Source: an archaeon (GTDB lineage Archaea > Thermoproteota > Nitrososphaeria > Nitrososphaerales > UBA183). From it: a stretch of 64,000 nucleotides of DNA. Below the pieces are notes generated by a model that made no database searches, was not told the origin of the DNA, and saw only the letters and a list, made by a program, of their open reading frames with translations. Numbering within the stretch: the first letter of the stretch is position 1; every line of letters begins with the position of its first letter. The position numbers were made by a program, and so were the translations under genes. The DNA lies in NCBI GenBank assembly GCA_021828185.1, contig JAKASI010000003.1, positions 1-64,000 of the forward strand. Direction: 5' to 3'. This document shows, in pieces, positions 1-8,515 of the stretch.

Positions 1-67
1 GGGTCCCGGACCCATCGGCGGTGGGCAGCTCGGGCTCCTTCACGTAGTACCAGCGCGCGACCTTCAT
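1..67 (-). CDS. N-terminus of an unidentified gene (partial)
   Basis: An ATG at 67-65 opens a minus-strand frame that runs off the window edge. The 22 visible residues begin MKVARWYYVKEPELP. A TATA-like GTTAAATTC lies on the minus strand about 25 bases upstream (near 92-101), which suggests a leaderless transcript. The opening loosely resembles medium-chain dehydrogenases, but that is too little to name it. It lies outside the proposed att site at 113, so it is probably chromosomal. Confidence 0.5.
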   Translation of the reverse strand, partial: MKVARWYYVKEPELPTADGSGT

Positions 68-112
68 ACTAGGCCACAGATTTGAGCCGGGAATTTAACA
101 GTGGAAAGTCAA

Positions 113-127
113 TGGGCCGGAAGGGAT
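113..127. repeat. Distal att site (copy of tRNA-Ile 3' end)
   Basis: This 15-base perfect copy of the tRNA-Ile 3' end is not attached to any tRNA. The next base differs (G at 128 versus T at 8531). It marks the proposed far end of the integrated element. Confidence 0.7.
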
Positions 128-243
128 GCAATTAATTATTTAAGCGAGTCCTATCTAGAGGGCCGTGAAAAATCCGTTCCTAGGCATCTCAGCCCTGTCG
201 GTGCGGTTTCTGGCCCTGTTGGTCGAGTCTGGCTAGGCGAGAA

Positions 244-492
244 TCATGCATTTCGTGACTTGCCTGCTTGCATCGTGTCGGTGGCTTGCGTTCGTTGATG
301 GTTGAAGATGGAGCACCGACCGGCCTGTTCGTCGTTGACGGACGCCGTGGTGGCCTCAATCTCCGTGATGAACCCGCTGGCGAGCTCGTCCTTGGTGTGG
401 AGCTTGTAGCCGAAGAACGACCTCCCGCGCTTCTTTGTCCACGTGCCGTCCCTGCTCTTCGTGGTCTTCGCCCTGTCGCCCCTCGGCTTCGG
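244..492 (-). pseudogene. IS5/DDE-type transposase fragment
   Basis: An open minus-strand stretch without a start codon encodes GTWTKKRGRSFFGYKLHTK followed by an acidic segment ending in TTASVNDEQ. This matches the central part of IS4/IS5-superfamily DDE transposases, where GxKxxxxxGYKxH leads to the xxTTAxVHD segment. It is bounded by stops at 493-495 and 244-246. Neither the N-terminal nor the C-terminal catalytic region is present, so it is a scrap. It sits just inside the distal att repeat. The family is assigned by motif memory only. Confidence 0.65.
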
Positions 493-563
493 CTAAGTGC
501 TCGTCACAGCGATGGCGGGAGGGAGGGCACCGTCTTGCGGCTGCTCTGGTCCCGCCCGTCCCC

Positions 564-1748
564 CTAGGCTGCGGTGACGTTGAACGAAACATGCACGTCG
601 TTGGAGAAGTCCAGATGGAATGTGTAGGTTAGGCCCGATGCCGGAGTGAATGGGATGTTGTTGCTTCCTGTCGTGAGTATTCCGCTGAAGGAAATGGTGA
701 CGGACTGACCGGGTGAGATGACTGTGGGGCCCACCGTTGCCGCATGGTTTTCGCCCTTCACTTGCAAAAGGGTCGTGCCGTTGACCGCCATCATGACTTC
801 GTTCGGATGCTCGGGCCCACCTTCGGCACACGAAGTAGTGGTCGTCGTGTGCTTGCCGTCACCCGAGTCCGTTAAGGTGGCGCAAGTGCTTTGAATCATT
901 GAAGTGAAATTGCCTCGTCCCTCCACCGCGAGCAGGTAAAGGGTCACGTTCCCTGTGTTCTTCAGGGTAAAGCTCAGGGTGGTTGCGTTCCCCGACGCGG
1001 AAAGCCTGTTCGATACCACTTCGGCGGCCCCGACCGCGCTGGCGAGCTTGTTCTTGTCGTCACTCGTCACTATGGACTCTGACCCTGGCTGTATGCTGCT
1101 TTGAGTGACGGTCGCTCCCGACCTGACGACTGCCGTGGCGCTCGGGACCATGAAGAGGTAGGCGGAGGTACCTGAAGCTATCTCAAGCACTCTGGGCGAC
1201 AGGTCAAGCAAGGCTGCGCCAAGGTTGCGCACCTCGGTCGCGCCGACTATGGGGACGTCAATGATGTTGGTGGGAGTGGTCACACTATATACGGTCCCAT
1301 TCACTCGTGCCTGGACCGAGGAAATATCGAACTTGACGGTGTCTACGACACTCCCGTTTGGAATATTTACCAGGGCTATCGTCCTCGAAAGGTTCACGAG
1401 TTGAACCAAGTCCACAGTCGCCGAAGCGTTTGTTCTGATCCACTGAGAGGGGGACTGGAGATGTAGCTCAAGGTCCGAGTATGTCAGGTTCAGCTGCCGA
1501 GTCCCTGGTGGCACGACAAGAGGGTCGGTGAGTTGCACCGCGTAAAGCGCGTATCCACCAATCACCTGTGTTTGGCTCGGCGTTGTCCTTGTTTGCCCAG
1601 AAGGACCGGTAGAAGACACCGGTGAAGTTGTTTGCTGCACGGAGGAAGGACTGCCTGGCGCCATGACCACGGAAGTGGCCACGATTATCAGTGTCGCGAC
1701 GATTACGGCTGCTGTGCCGTGAGTGATTAGGCTCTTGTTGAGGGACAC
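564..1748 (-). CDS. Membrane-anchored extracellular protein, DUF4382-like
   Basis: This 394-residue protein has one N-terminal hydrophobic segment (about residues 12-31), then a Ser/Thr/Pro linker and a beta-rich ectodomain rich in N-glycosylation sequons. Residues of about 65-200 (YAVQLTDPLVVPPGT onward, later VNIPNGSVVDTVKFDISSV) resemble the DUF4382 type of extracellular beta domain. Two Cys (in STCATL and TTSCAEGG) may form a disulfide. It is probably an exported or anchored surface protein of unknown role. It lies within the integrated element, in line with other exported proteins on the same strand. Confidence 0.75.
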   Translation of the reverse strand: MSLNKSLITHGTAAVIVATLIIVATSVVMAPGSPSSVQQTTSPVSSTGPSGQTRTTPSQTQVIGGYALYAVQLTDPLVVPPGTRQLNLTYSDLELHLQSPSQWIRTNASATVDLVQLVNLSRTIALVNIPNGSVVDTVKFDISSVQARVNGTVYSVTTPTNIIDVPIVGATEVRNLGAALLDLSPRVLEIASGTSAYLFMVPSATAVVRSGATVTQSSIQPGSESIVTSDDKNKLASAVGAAEVVSNRLSASGNATTLSFTLKNTGNVTLYLLAVEGRGNFTSMIQSTCATLTDSGDGKHTTTTTSCAEGGPEHPNEVMMAVNGTTLLQVKGENHAATVGPTVISPGQSVTISFSGILTTGSNNIPFTPASGLTYTFHLDFSNDVHVSFNVTAA

Positions 1749-1753
1749 GTATA

Positions 1754-1984
1754 TCAGCCTAGCATGGCGGGCGGGGGAGTTGAACCTACGGTCTTTAAGC
1801 CACTTTCAAGAGTGTTGAAAGCGTTCCAGGAATACTTGCTTGTTTCCCTGCTGTAGATAGGGACTGGAATCGCTGATTTCTCTCGTGCCGTCGCTCCTCT
1901 GACCACATGCATAAGGGGGTCGGCTCCGTCCCTTCTGAAGAAGATCGGTATCGATTTGGCACGATTGTATCGAAACTCTCTCAT
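1754..1984 (-). CDS. Possible small ORF coupled to the upstream gene
   Basis: A 76-codon frame has an ATG that overlaps the stop of the upstream beta-propeller gene as ATGA (1981-1984), a typical translational-coupling arrangement. The product has no recognised domain, signal or membrane segment. A perfect 7-bp hairpin (CTTTCAA, loop GAGTG, TTGAAAG; 1803-1821) lies inside it and could instead be part of a transcript end. I am unsure it is a gene. Confidence 0.3.
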   Translation of the reverse strand: MREFRYNRAKSIPIFFRRDGADPLMHVVRGATAREKSAIPVPIYSRETSKYSWNAFNTLESGLKTVGSTPPPAMLG

Positions 1985-3174
1985 ACCTGAATCGCTTTCG
2001 CTCGTCTGAGATAAACTGCAGTAACTGTCACGCCTATCGCAACCATTAACACGATCAGCAGTCTCCAGTCGATGCTCACATTATTGGGAGAAGAGGAGAT
2101 GAAAGTGCTGGCGCTCAAAACGCTTGTTGAGATGTTACTCAACGTGTGGCCATCTAAAGGAGCGAAATACCCGATTGAAGATGCCGTCACGTAGTAAATC
2201 ATCCCGTTGAGGAGGAACATGGAGTGCTGGGAAGCGTCGGGCGGAAGTCCGTATCCAGGAAGGGCGATGACAGCTTTGAGGTTGAAGTTGACATCATAGA
2301 CGGATATGCTAGCTTGGACGCTGGCGTTGTCACTGGTTTCATAGACGTACAGAAGCCCATTCTTCGAGAATGTGTCGCGCGTACCGAGGGCATGGTTACC
2401 CAAGGTCCCCCTATTCTCGAACACGACTTTGTCACCGGAAACTGACATTCGGTAAAGTGTGAAATCCGCACTGTTCATCGAGTAAACGTTGGACCCCACC
2501 TCGAAGAAGCCCCTCGGCCTTCCGGGGGGAGGCAAGGCCCCCGTGGCCACGACGGTCAAAGAATCTGACTTGAGCACGCTGACGGCGTTCCTACACTCGG
2601 TCCAGAAATAGGTCCCGTCGTAAATCATCTCGTCTTCCGCAACGTTGGGGACTCTGCCGACCACGCTCAGTGTGTCGGGCGTGATCTTCAGGAGTGTGCA
2701 GAGGCCATCTCCTGACCACAGGTATCCTTTGAACTCGAAGACGAACCCGTTCGCATCGTGGCCTTGCATGGGTAGCTGAGCCCTGACCTGCATGGTCCGA
2801 GGGTCAATGCGGTAGATGTGGTACGGGGCAGTGTTCTTGGCTCCCCGCAGGAACTCCGTCCCGACGTACAATGAGCCGTTGTAGTAGAGGAGGTGCGCAG
2901 CTGAGTTGCGGTCAGGAAGCGCGAGGATCGCAACGGCCAGGCCACTCTGGGGGTTCATCTTCTCTATACTGCCGTTTAGGAGCCCGACGTAGAGGTACCC
3001 GCCTCCCGCGACTGCGCCCACGAAGAGGTTCTCCCGGGAGGTTGCCAGAAGTGTTACCTGGCCTGCCTGCGAATATGACGATGCGTACGGGATGGCACTC
3101 GTCACCGTCAACGCAACAAGAATCGCGCTTACAAGAAGGTTCTTGAAATTTTGCATCGCTTTCAACAAGTCCAT
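1981..3174 (-). CDS. Exported beta-propeller-like protein with C-terminal anchor
   Basis: The 397-residue product starts with a signal peptide-like segment (hydrophobic about residues 12-30) and ends with one transmembrane segment followed by RRAKAIQV. Between them are repeated blocks of the type GGYLYVGLLNGSI, NGSLYVGTEF and DGTYFWTECRN, spaced as in PQQ/WD-like beta-propellers. It is probably a surface-anchored propeller facing outward. No catalytic motif is evident, so binding or a structural role is a guess. It is one of several envelope proteins on this strand of the integrated element. Confidence 0.7.
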   Translation of the reverse strand: MDLLKAMQNFKNLLVSAILVALTVTSAIPYASSYSQAGQVTLLATSRENLFVGAVAGGGYLYVGLLNGSIEKMNPQSGLAVAILALPDRNSAAHLLYYNGSLYVGTEFLRGAKNTAPYHIYRIDPRTMQVRAQLPMQGHDANGFVFEFKGYLWSGDGLCTLLKITPDTLSVVGRVPNVAEDEMIYDGTYFWTECRNAVSVLKSDSLTVVATGALPPPGRPRGFFEVGSNVYSMNSADFTLYRMSVSGDKVVFENRGTLGNHALGTRDTFSKNGLLYVYETSDNASVQASISVYDVNFNLKAVIALPGYGLPPDASQHSMFLLNGMIYYVTASSIGYFAPLDGHTLSNISTSVLSASTFISSSPNNVSIDWRLLIVLMVAIGVTVTAVYLRRAKAIQV

Positions 3175-3220
3175 TTCAAAAGAACACGGAAGAGATGAAC
3201 ACTTGACCTGCCCCTCCAGT

Positions 3221-3517
3221 CTAGCCGTCTACTTCTGCAGCATGCGCAGAGCCTGCTTCGTTGTCTGGGCCGCTGCCCAAATGCTGGAGACCAGAGTGCG
3301 CGTTGGGACCGCTCTGGATACTGGCACCCGTCGGGGATGCAGTGGTGCTGGTCGGACCGGCAGCATGGGCGATGACTGGTGTCAGGGGCCAGTAGTGCCA
3401 GTGCTCCAAGCGTCACCAATCCCAGTGCTGACTTCCTGTTGCTCAGGGTGAGGGTCCTATTGCCGACAAAGACTGCTCTGTGCGTTATCGTCTACCTTCC
3501 TTCGACTGATGCAAGCA
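3221..3517 (-). pseudogene. Frameshifted paralogue of the small exported protein at 5155-5436
   Basis: Two overlapping frames join into one protein. The first gives a signal-peptide core NRKSALGLVTLGALALLA. The second continues PLTPVIAHAAGPTST and ends GSAHAAEVDG. The intact small gene at 5155-5436 reads GRKSVLAIGILGAVLSL, then a cut site VHAQTPTTS, and ends SASAAEVDG, so the two are paralogues. A one-base shift near 3385 breaks the frame, and no ATG, GTG or TTG precedes the signal in frame before a TAG. It is either a decayed copy or a local sequence error. Its upstream region keeps the conserved element also seen upstream of the intact paralogue. Confidence 0.6.
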
Positions 3518-3528
3518 AGAAGAAAGCT

Positions 3529-3559
3529 TAAGGCGATTGTGGTACAATTGTCAAAATTC
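3529..3559 (-). promoter_or_regulatory. Duplicated upstream element, copy 1
   Basis: This 31-base block matches 5464-5494 at 27 of 31 positions. Each copy lies just upstream of one of the two paralogous small exported-protein genes and ends in the CCTTA that begins a TATA-like box (CCTTAAGCTT here). It contains TTGT-N3-ACAA and ACAATTGT symmetry. It is likely a shared regulator site or promoter. The HTH gene at 5830 is a candidate regulator by proximity only. Nothing recognisable lies between here and 3823. Confidence 0.55.
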
Positions 3560-3823
3560 GCGTGCTTCTGGATGGTTCCGAATCGAATGTGGATCTGAAT
3601 CCGCGTATGGACCCTCTCCCTTGGGCACAAGCCTTCGACGGGTTCAGGCCGCGCGTTCTAGCGTAACTTCCAAAGTGATCGTCAAGACTGCGGACCTATT
3701 ATTCTCTGACTCTTTCGGCGAGCGCTCTGGGAAGAAAGAATCTGCATTCGCCGGCGAGAACTACCTACAGATCGAATAAGAATAGTAAACTTGGTGCTTC
3801 GGCATTTGAGGGATATGGAAAGA

Positions 3824-5110
3824 TCAACGCTGTGAATCTCTTGATGCTGCACGAACGTACACGAGCATTGTAGCGGTCAAAATAGCTATCCCCAGCCCGG
3901 GGAATATCAACGACAATGAAACTCCGGAGTGAAGTGAGGTCGAACTCCGAGAGAAGTCGGGTGGTGGCGTGGAGACCGGTGCCGTAAGGGACGTTGCTGG
4001 AGCATTAGTTACTACGTCAATTTGGGGCGACTGGGAGTTGGACGATGTCAGAAAAATAGACCCGATAATGAAGTATTGGAATTGAATATCAGTTGCAATG
4101 ATGTCTGTTCCAAATACTCCAGAGTGAATCACCATTCCCTTCTGATAGCCGTGTTCGTACGCGGCAACAATCCAACTTGGATGGCGAAGGTTGCTAACTT
4201 GCCAATATGCGATCACCCTGTCGGTCGAATTGGTGATTATGTTCTCTTCATGCGCCCTGTACGAGACGAAGATATGCTGGCCAAATGAGTTCCGTAACAA
4301 CACACTCAGAGGGTGACTTGTGTTGGCCACGGCACCGTTAATGTGATAACCCCCCGTGTAGAAAAGGGCATATTCACTCCCTACCCAATTCGAGTTCTCG
4401 GCATACCACCTGTGGTATGGTCCCTTCCAGGCTGCGGACCCGTTAAACATCCAGCCATGTCCCTCCACGAGAGCCAGCTTGTTCGCAGTTGGACTATACC
4501 TTACTTCAGCAAGGAAGTTACAGGCAGCGAGGAAAATAATCTTCCCACCCCTTGCGACGAAATGCTCTAAGTTCGAATACTCCCTCGCCGTGACGTATTC
4601 AGTGAAACCAAGCACAACGACATCGAACCTACGAGCTCCCGTGGAGGAATCAAACAACTTGCCATCATGGACACTTATGTCAGTGAGAATTAGCATGTTG
4701 TTACCCGCAATTACTCCAGCTCGTCTTGCCACACTAGATGTGACAAATGAATACAGTCCAAAGCTGTATCCCCAGCCGTCGACTATAGTAGCATTGAGAA
4801 GATCCAAGTTCACGTGAACAAGTTTCCCCGCTTGTGTGCTCGCATATTCGCGGTAGAATCGGTAGAATGAAGAATACGCAGTCGTGGTGAAGATTGGCTT
4901 TATCACCGCGATTCTGACCTGTCTTGAGGAGGCTGTTTGACTGGAGGGAAGCCCCTGCTTCGTCTTCGGTGCGCCCTGGGGTGCCAATGATGCTGCGAAA
5001 AGAGACTCGAAGAAGATCAGACCCACCATAATGATTACCGGTAATCTTGCCGCGTTCCTATTGGGCCGACGGCCAGTGTTGGATTTCGCTTGCCTAATAG
5101 TCCGTCTCAT
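3824..5110 (-). CDS. Membrane-anchored protein with N,N-dimethylformamidase-beta/GATase-like domain
   Basis: I start at the ATG at 5110 (428 residues, MRRTIRQAK). A longer frame reaches 5269 but would overlap the exported-protein gene ending at 5155. A hydrophobic segment lies at about residues 24-42 and another near the C-terminus (LIFPGLGIAILTATMLVYV). The core contains DVVVLGFTEYVT, then NLEHFVARGGKIIFLAAC and VEGHGWMFNGSAAW. This is the pattern of the C-terminal domain of N,N-dimethylformamidase large subunit-like proteins (a class-I glutamine amidotransferase-like fold). The function is unknown; amidohydrolase activity is only a family-level possibility. It is probably an extracytoplasmic protein with both ends anchored. 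Confidence 0.65.
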   Translation of the reverse strand: MRRTIRQAKSNTGRRPNRNAARLPVIIMVGLIFFESLFAASLAPQGAPKTKQGLPSSQTASSRQVRIAVIKPIFTTTAYSSFYRFYREYASTQAGKLVHVNLDLLNATIVDGWGYSFGLYSFVTSSVARRAGVIAGNNMLILTDISVHDGKLFDSSTGARRFDVVVLGFTEYVTAREYSNLEHFVARGGKIIFLAACNFLAEVRYSPTANKLALVEGHGWMFNGSAAWKGPYHRWYAENSNWVGSEYALFYTGGYHINGAVANTSHPLSVLLRNSFGQHIFVSYRAHEENIITNSTDRVIAYWQVSNLRHPSWIVAAYEHGYQKGMVIHSGVFGTDIIATDIQFQYFIIGSIFLTSSNSQSPQIDVVTNAPATSLTAPVSTPPPDFSRSSTSLHSGVSLSLIFPGLGIAILTATMLVYVRAASRDSQR

Positions 5111-5154
5111 CTCCGTCGAAAAAAGGGGAAAATGGATGGCCCCGTTCCGCTGGG

Positions 5155-5436
5155 CTAGCCATCCACTTCTGCTGCGCTGGCTGATTCGATGTCTGGTCCC
5201 GTCTGGTCGCCAAACATCCCGGTTCCCTGGCAGTTGCCGTCTTCCTGCGGCGTGCCAAGGCCCGTACATGCCTGGGATGACGAAGTGCTCGTTGTCGCGC
5301 TCGTTGTCGGAGTCTGCGCGTGGACCACGCTTGCGAAGAAGACCAAGGAAAGGACCGCGCCAAGTATTCCTATCGCAAGCACACTCTTTCTTCCGCCAAG
5401 CATGCTTGGAGTCGCTAATTGCGTTTTTCTTTTCAC
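5155..5436 (-). CDS. Small exported protein, intact paralogue
   Basis: The 93-residue product has a clear signal peptide: basic MKRK..., a hydrophobic core at about residues 19-38, and an AHA-type cut site in VVHAQ. The mature part is about 50 residues, low in complexity (Thr/Ser-rich), with two Cys (CTGLGTPQEDGNC) and the tail SASAAEVDG. A paralogue with the same tail but a broken frame lies at 3221-3517. It is followed 45 bases later by the dimethylformamidase-like gene. The function is unknown; the conserved acidic tail may be a recognition signal. Confidence 0.7.
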   Translation of the reverse strand: MKRKTQLATPSMLGGRKSVLAIGILGAVLSLVFFASVVHAQTPTTSATTSTSSSQACTGLGTPQEDGNCQGTGMFGDQTGPDIESASAAEVDG

Positions 5437-5463
5437 CTCCTCATCAGATGGAAGAGGAAGGTA

Positions 5464-5494
5464 TAAGGTGATTGTGATACAGTTGTCAGAATTC
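5464..5494 (-). promoter_or_regulatory. Duplicated upstream element, copy 2
   Basis: This copy matches 3529-3559 at 27 of 31 bases and abuts a TATA-like CCTTATACC on the minus strand, about 25-30 bases upstream of the start of the small exported-protein gene. Conservation of the element but not of the surrounding sequence suggests a regulatory site. The rest of 5495-5829 contains only a TATA-like TTCATATACA near 5752 that could serve the HTH gene. Confidence 0.55.
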
Positions 5495-5829
5495 AGTTCG
5501 GGTCCGGGCGTATCGACATGATATGAACGACTTGGGCTTTGGATAGCTCATTTCGAGACTTGTACCTGCACCCTTAATAGGCCGACACGCTCGAATGTAT
5601 ACGCCTCGGGTGGTGCTGTTTTGATGGTTGGACCGTCGTCAACTTTGGGTCGAATCAGGATGTGAGCATGCCTTGACGAGCGCAAGCTGCAACCCTGATA
5701 GAGGCACACCATTCCGCTTGGTCAACTGGTTCCATTTGCAACCCCGAACCAATTCATATACACGAAGCTCGCAGTCCCTCCTCGGAGTGCCGCGAGACCA
5801 TAGGCCGGCATCGGTGGAGTGATGAGTGT

Positions 5830-6399
5830 GTGGAAACTGGCTCCGAGGGTGCGAGCGGATCAAGAAGGGAGGAGGTGTTGGATTTCGTCAAGGAGCATCC
5901 GGGCACACACCTTAGGGCGATCAAGAGAGAGTTGAACCTTGGAATGGGTACCGTTCAGTATCACCTCTACACACTAGAAAGGGAAAGTAAGGTGGTCTCT
6001 CGAAGAAAGGGGTTGTACAAGAGGTTCTACGCTAGCAACGTCTTCGGGGAAAGGCAGCAGGAGATACTTGGCGTTCTCTCTCAAGAGCCGGAGAGGGATA
6101 TCCTGCTCTACCTTGTTCAAAATCCAAACTCAACCCAGAAGGCTCTCGCTGATTATGCCGGCATGTCACCCGGCACAATCAATTGGCATATGAAGCGGCT
6201 GCACCTTGCTGGGCTCGTAGAGGCCACGCATGAAGGGCAGTTTGTGAGGTACGTCGTCGTAGCAGACCGTGCGGAGATACTGAGACTCCTCAAGGTCTAC
6301 CACCCTGGAATCTGGGAGAGGTTGGCGGACAGGCTCGCTGACGTGCTTGGGGAGATCGGGGCGCCAAGCGAAGGGAATGAGGAGGAGAAGAGTCCATGA
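5830..6399 (+). CDS. Transcription regulator with two winged-helix domains
   Basis: This 189-residue protein starts at GTG. Residues of about 13-60 form a winged helix (VLDFVKEHPGTHLRAIKREL then MGTVQYHLYTLE). A second one spans about 75-130 (RDILLYLVQNPNSTQKALA then PGTINWHMKRLHLAGLVE). Tandem ArsR/MarR-like winged helices of this type are common archaeal regulators. Its stop overlaps the next start as ATGA, so it is co-translated with a small membrane protein, which could sense a signal for it. It sits on the integrated element next to a cluster of exported proteins. Confidence 0.8.
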   Translation: METGSEGASGSRREEVLDFVKEHPGTHLRAIKRELNLGMGTVQYHLYTLERESKVVSRRKGLYKRFYASNVFGERQQEILGVLSQEPERDILLYLVQNPNSTQKALADYAGMSPGTINWHMKRLHLAGLVEATHEGQFVRYVVVADRAEILRLLKVYHPGIWERLADRLADVLGEIGAPSEGNEEEKSP

Positions 6400-6737
6400 G
6401 CACAGCATGGTATTTCCTACAGCTGGCGCTGCAGGTCAGGCAATCCGATGTCGGAGACATCCAGGACCTGCTGAGCTTCGGCGCGGGAATTTTCGCCCTA
6501 ATCCTCTTCTTGCTCTCGTCATATGCTTGGTCAAGGAGAAGGCAGCCTGCGCTATTGATCGTCTCAGCTGCTTTCCTCTTGTTCTTCCTGAAGGAGGTCT
6601 TCCAGCTGCTACCGCAGCAGACTAGCGCGTCGAATTTGATTTTAGGTCTAATCGACTTCGCTGTACTCGCGGCGTTCTTTCTTGCAATAGTTGTCAGACC
6701 GAGGAGAAAGGACCAGGGGGATGAACCAGCGGGCTAA
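6396..6737 (+). CDS. Small membrane protein coupled to the HTH regulator
   Basis: The 113-residue protein has three predicted membrane helices, at about residues 24-45, 50-71 and 80-98, and ends in a basic tail (RPRRKDQGDEPAG). The start codon overlaps the stop of the two-domain regulator (ATGA at 6396-6399). The pairing of a winged-helix regulator with a small membrane protein is common in archaea, but the role of such partners is generally not known. No domain is recognised. Confidence 0.7.
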   Translation: MSTAWYFLQLALQVRQSDVGDIQDLLSFGAGIFALILFLLSSYAWSRRRQPALLIVSAAFLLFFLKEVFQLLPQQTSASNLILGLIDFAVLAAFFLAIVVRPRRKDQGDEPAG

Positions 6738-6940
6738 ACACGATATTAATCGGCTAACGGAGAATACACTCTACGTCAGAAGGTCAGAATAGCTAGAATC
6801 GAACTCCTTTCAGCACAAAGAGCAAGATAACGAATCATCTGGCCGACGCAAGAACACCCTTGCAGGTGGGTGTATCCTGAAATGAACTCCTTTCCTCAAG
6901 AAAAGCGTAATTCGTCCTCCTTTTGTCCCCCCTCTGGCGA

Positions 6941-7160
6941 GCCCATACCAGCCGACACCCCCCGAGCGAGCGGAGCGAGGGAGGGCCCCGCCTCAAAGCG
7001 GGGTGAGGGCGAAGGACGAGCGAGGAGCAAAGAGGGGGGAGGGAGCCCCGAAGGGGCGGAAGGCCGTGAGGAGCGGAGCGACGGACACGGCGAGCGAAGC
7101 GAGGGGGTGAATTTGCTCCGAAGCGATGGACGAGCCCGAAGGGTGTCGGCTGGTATGGGC
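6941..7160. repeat. 20-bp perfect inverted repeat enclosing a GC-rich structured tract
   Basis: GCCCATACCAGCCGACACCC at 6941-6960 is exactly complementary to 7141-7160. The 180 bases between are very GC-rich and full of short internal hairpins (for example CCCCGC-CTCAAA-GCGGGG, and GCCCCGAAGGGGC), with repeated GCGAGCGNAGCGAG motifs. It starts 15 bases beyond the 3' end of the integrase gene, between two convergent genes. It could be an RNA, a replication or transfer origin of the element, or a miniature repeat. The preceding 6738-6940 holds only a 6-bp hairpin (ACACCC/GGGTGT near 6848-6873). Confidence 0.7.
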
Positions 7161-7174
7161 GAGCCTTCATCCGG

Positions 7175-8464
7175 TCAGAACGGAACCTTGACTACCGCTC
7201 CCCCGTCAGGGAGGGAGGCCACATACTCGTACCCCTGCCCGATGTACGACCTGACCTCTTGGATCGGTACGACCTTCTGCCTCGAACCGTTGTTCGCCAT
7301 CATTCCCGCCAGCTTCTGCCTCACCAGATTTTGAAGTTCCTCGTTGCTCATCTCGTCCAGCTTCATCTTCTCGATGTCCTCCTTCTGGAAGCCCGCGACA
7401 AGAAGGAATTGCTCGTTGAAGGTTCGCTTGATCTGCTCCTCGGTTGCCGATTCTGCTTTGGTGGAGAGAAGGGGTTCGCACTTCTTGTAAGCCTCTCTCA
7501 TCTCCTCTATCATGGTCGGCGGGAGCCTGCCTTTGTTGGTCGAGTACCTGGCCTCTATGTCTCCTTTATGCCCCATCAAGAATTGGAGGTATGGATGAGA
7601 TACCAAGCCCTTTGACTCAGCGACGATCATCCCTGTGTCGCAATATGCCCTGAGGACGTAGGGCCTCCAAGTGAACCCCGCCTTTACAATCGCCTCCTTG
7701 ATGTCCCTCGTTACTAGGGTGGTTCTCAAGAACTGGTTCTTCCTCACTCCCCTCGGGTCGAACGCGAGAAGGGGGCTCTGAGGAGTTAGTTTCTCTCCCT
7801 GCTTGACCCTCTCCTGAATGTACTCTTGGATGTAGGTGATGGCCTCGTTGCCGACGAAGGTGAAGTATGGATGCCTTGCCTTGCTCAAGGCTCTCCTGAT
7901 AAGGAGGATTGCAGGAACCTTCTCGAATTCAATGCCACGACTCGATACCTCCACTTCTTTGAAGTCTTCCAGCCTGATGCCGTCTGTCCCGAGATAGTCT
8001 CCGAGGCTTTCCGGCCTCAAGCCACTGAGCGCTATTGATGCGACGGATACCCTGCCTCTTGGAGATGCCATCCTGAGAATCTTTGACAGCTCATCCTTGC
8101 TTGGAACCCTCTCGTTGGCGATTGTCGGGGTGTCTGAGCTGCCCCTGATGTTCACCTTCAGCTTTACGTCCAGGTTGTTATACGAAGTCCACGAAAGGAT
8201 GACCTTCTTGAAACGCTCAATGTAGGAGCCCGCCTTCCCCTCCTTCTCCATCTTCCTTACGAAGTCGGTAAAGCCATCTCGGAACTTCTTGTGCAGGGCT
8301 TCTGTGAGTATCTTCTTCGGGGTCGTCTTCGCAAGGTCGCAGTATAGACCCAAGGTTCTGAGGTAGACGGTGGCCGTAATGACAGACTTTGCCTCTAGGT
8401 TCTCGTACCATCTCCTAACGTCCCCATCTTCGAGAAGGTGCCTGTATTTGGCGCCTGTAGGCAT
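7175..8464 (-). CDS. Tyrosine recombinase (integrase)
   Basis: This 429-residue site-specific recombinase has an N-terminal SAM-like DNA-binding part (about residues 10-105) and a catalytic part with R150 (SGLRPES), R272 (RPYVLRAY, where the usual HxxR His is Tyr), H299 (FLMGHKG) and nucleophile Y307 (ARYSTNKG). A Glu/Lys-rich C-terminal extension of about 100 residues follows. The gene starts 51 bases from the 3' end of tRNA-Ile, and a copy of the tRNA end lies at 113-127, so it is probably the integrase of the surrounding element. The catalytic set appears complete, so it may be active. Confidence 0.9.
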   Translation of the reverse strand: MPTGAKYRHLLEDGDVRRWYENLEAKSVITATVYLRTLGLYCDLAKTTPKKILTEALHKKFRDGFTDFVRKMEKEGKAGSYIERFKKVILSWTSYNNLDVKLKVNIRGSSDTPTIANERVPSKDELSKILRMASPRGRVSVASIALSGLRPESLGDYLGTDGIRLEDFKEVEVSSRGIEFEKVPAILLIRRALSKARHPYFTFVGNEAITYIQEYIQERVKQGEKLTPQSPLLAFDPRGVRKNQFLRTTLVTRDIKEAIVKAGFTWRPYVLRAYCDTGMIVAESKGLVSHPYLQFLMGHKGDIEARYSTNKGRLPPTMIEEMREAYKKCEPLLSTKAESATEEQIKRTFNEQFLLVAGFQKEDIEKMKLDEMSNEELQNLVRQKLAGMMANNGSRQKVVPIQEVRSYIGQGYEYVASLPDGGAVVKVPF

Positions 8465-8515
8465 GACCGAGTGTCAGAAGGGCGTGGTAATAAAGGATTC
8501 TCTTAATTGTTTCAG

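Noticed and set aside
1765..1795. tRNA-like 3' end (GGTTCAACTCCCCCGCCCGCC on the minus strand)
   Set aside because: The T-stem would have two mismatches and no matching 5' acceptor (GGCGGGC) or anticodon arm exists upstream.
5031..5521. Plus-strand frames over the small exported gene
   Set aside because: They overlap clear minus-strand signal-peptide proteins and have no start context or domain.
6738..7170. Possible CRISPR-like repeat from the GCGAGCGNAGCGAG motifs
   Set aside because: The motifs are irregularly spaced, with no constant repeat or unique spacers. No CRISPR array was seen in the window.
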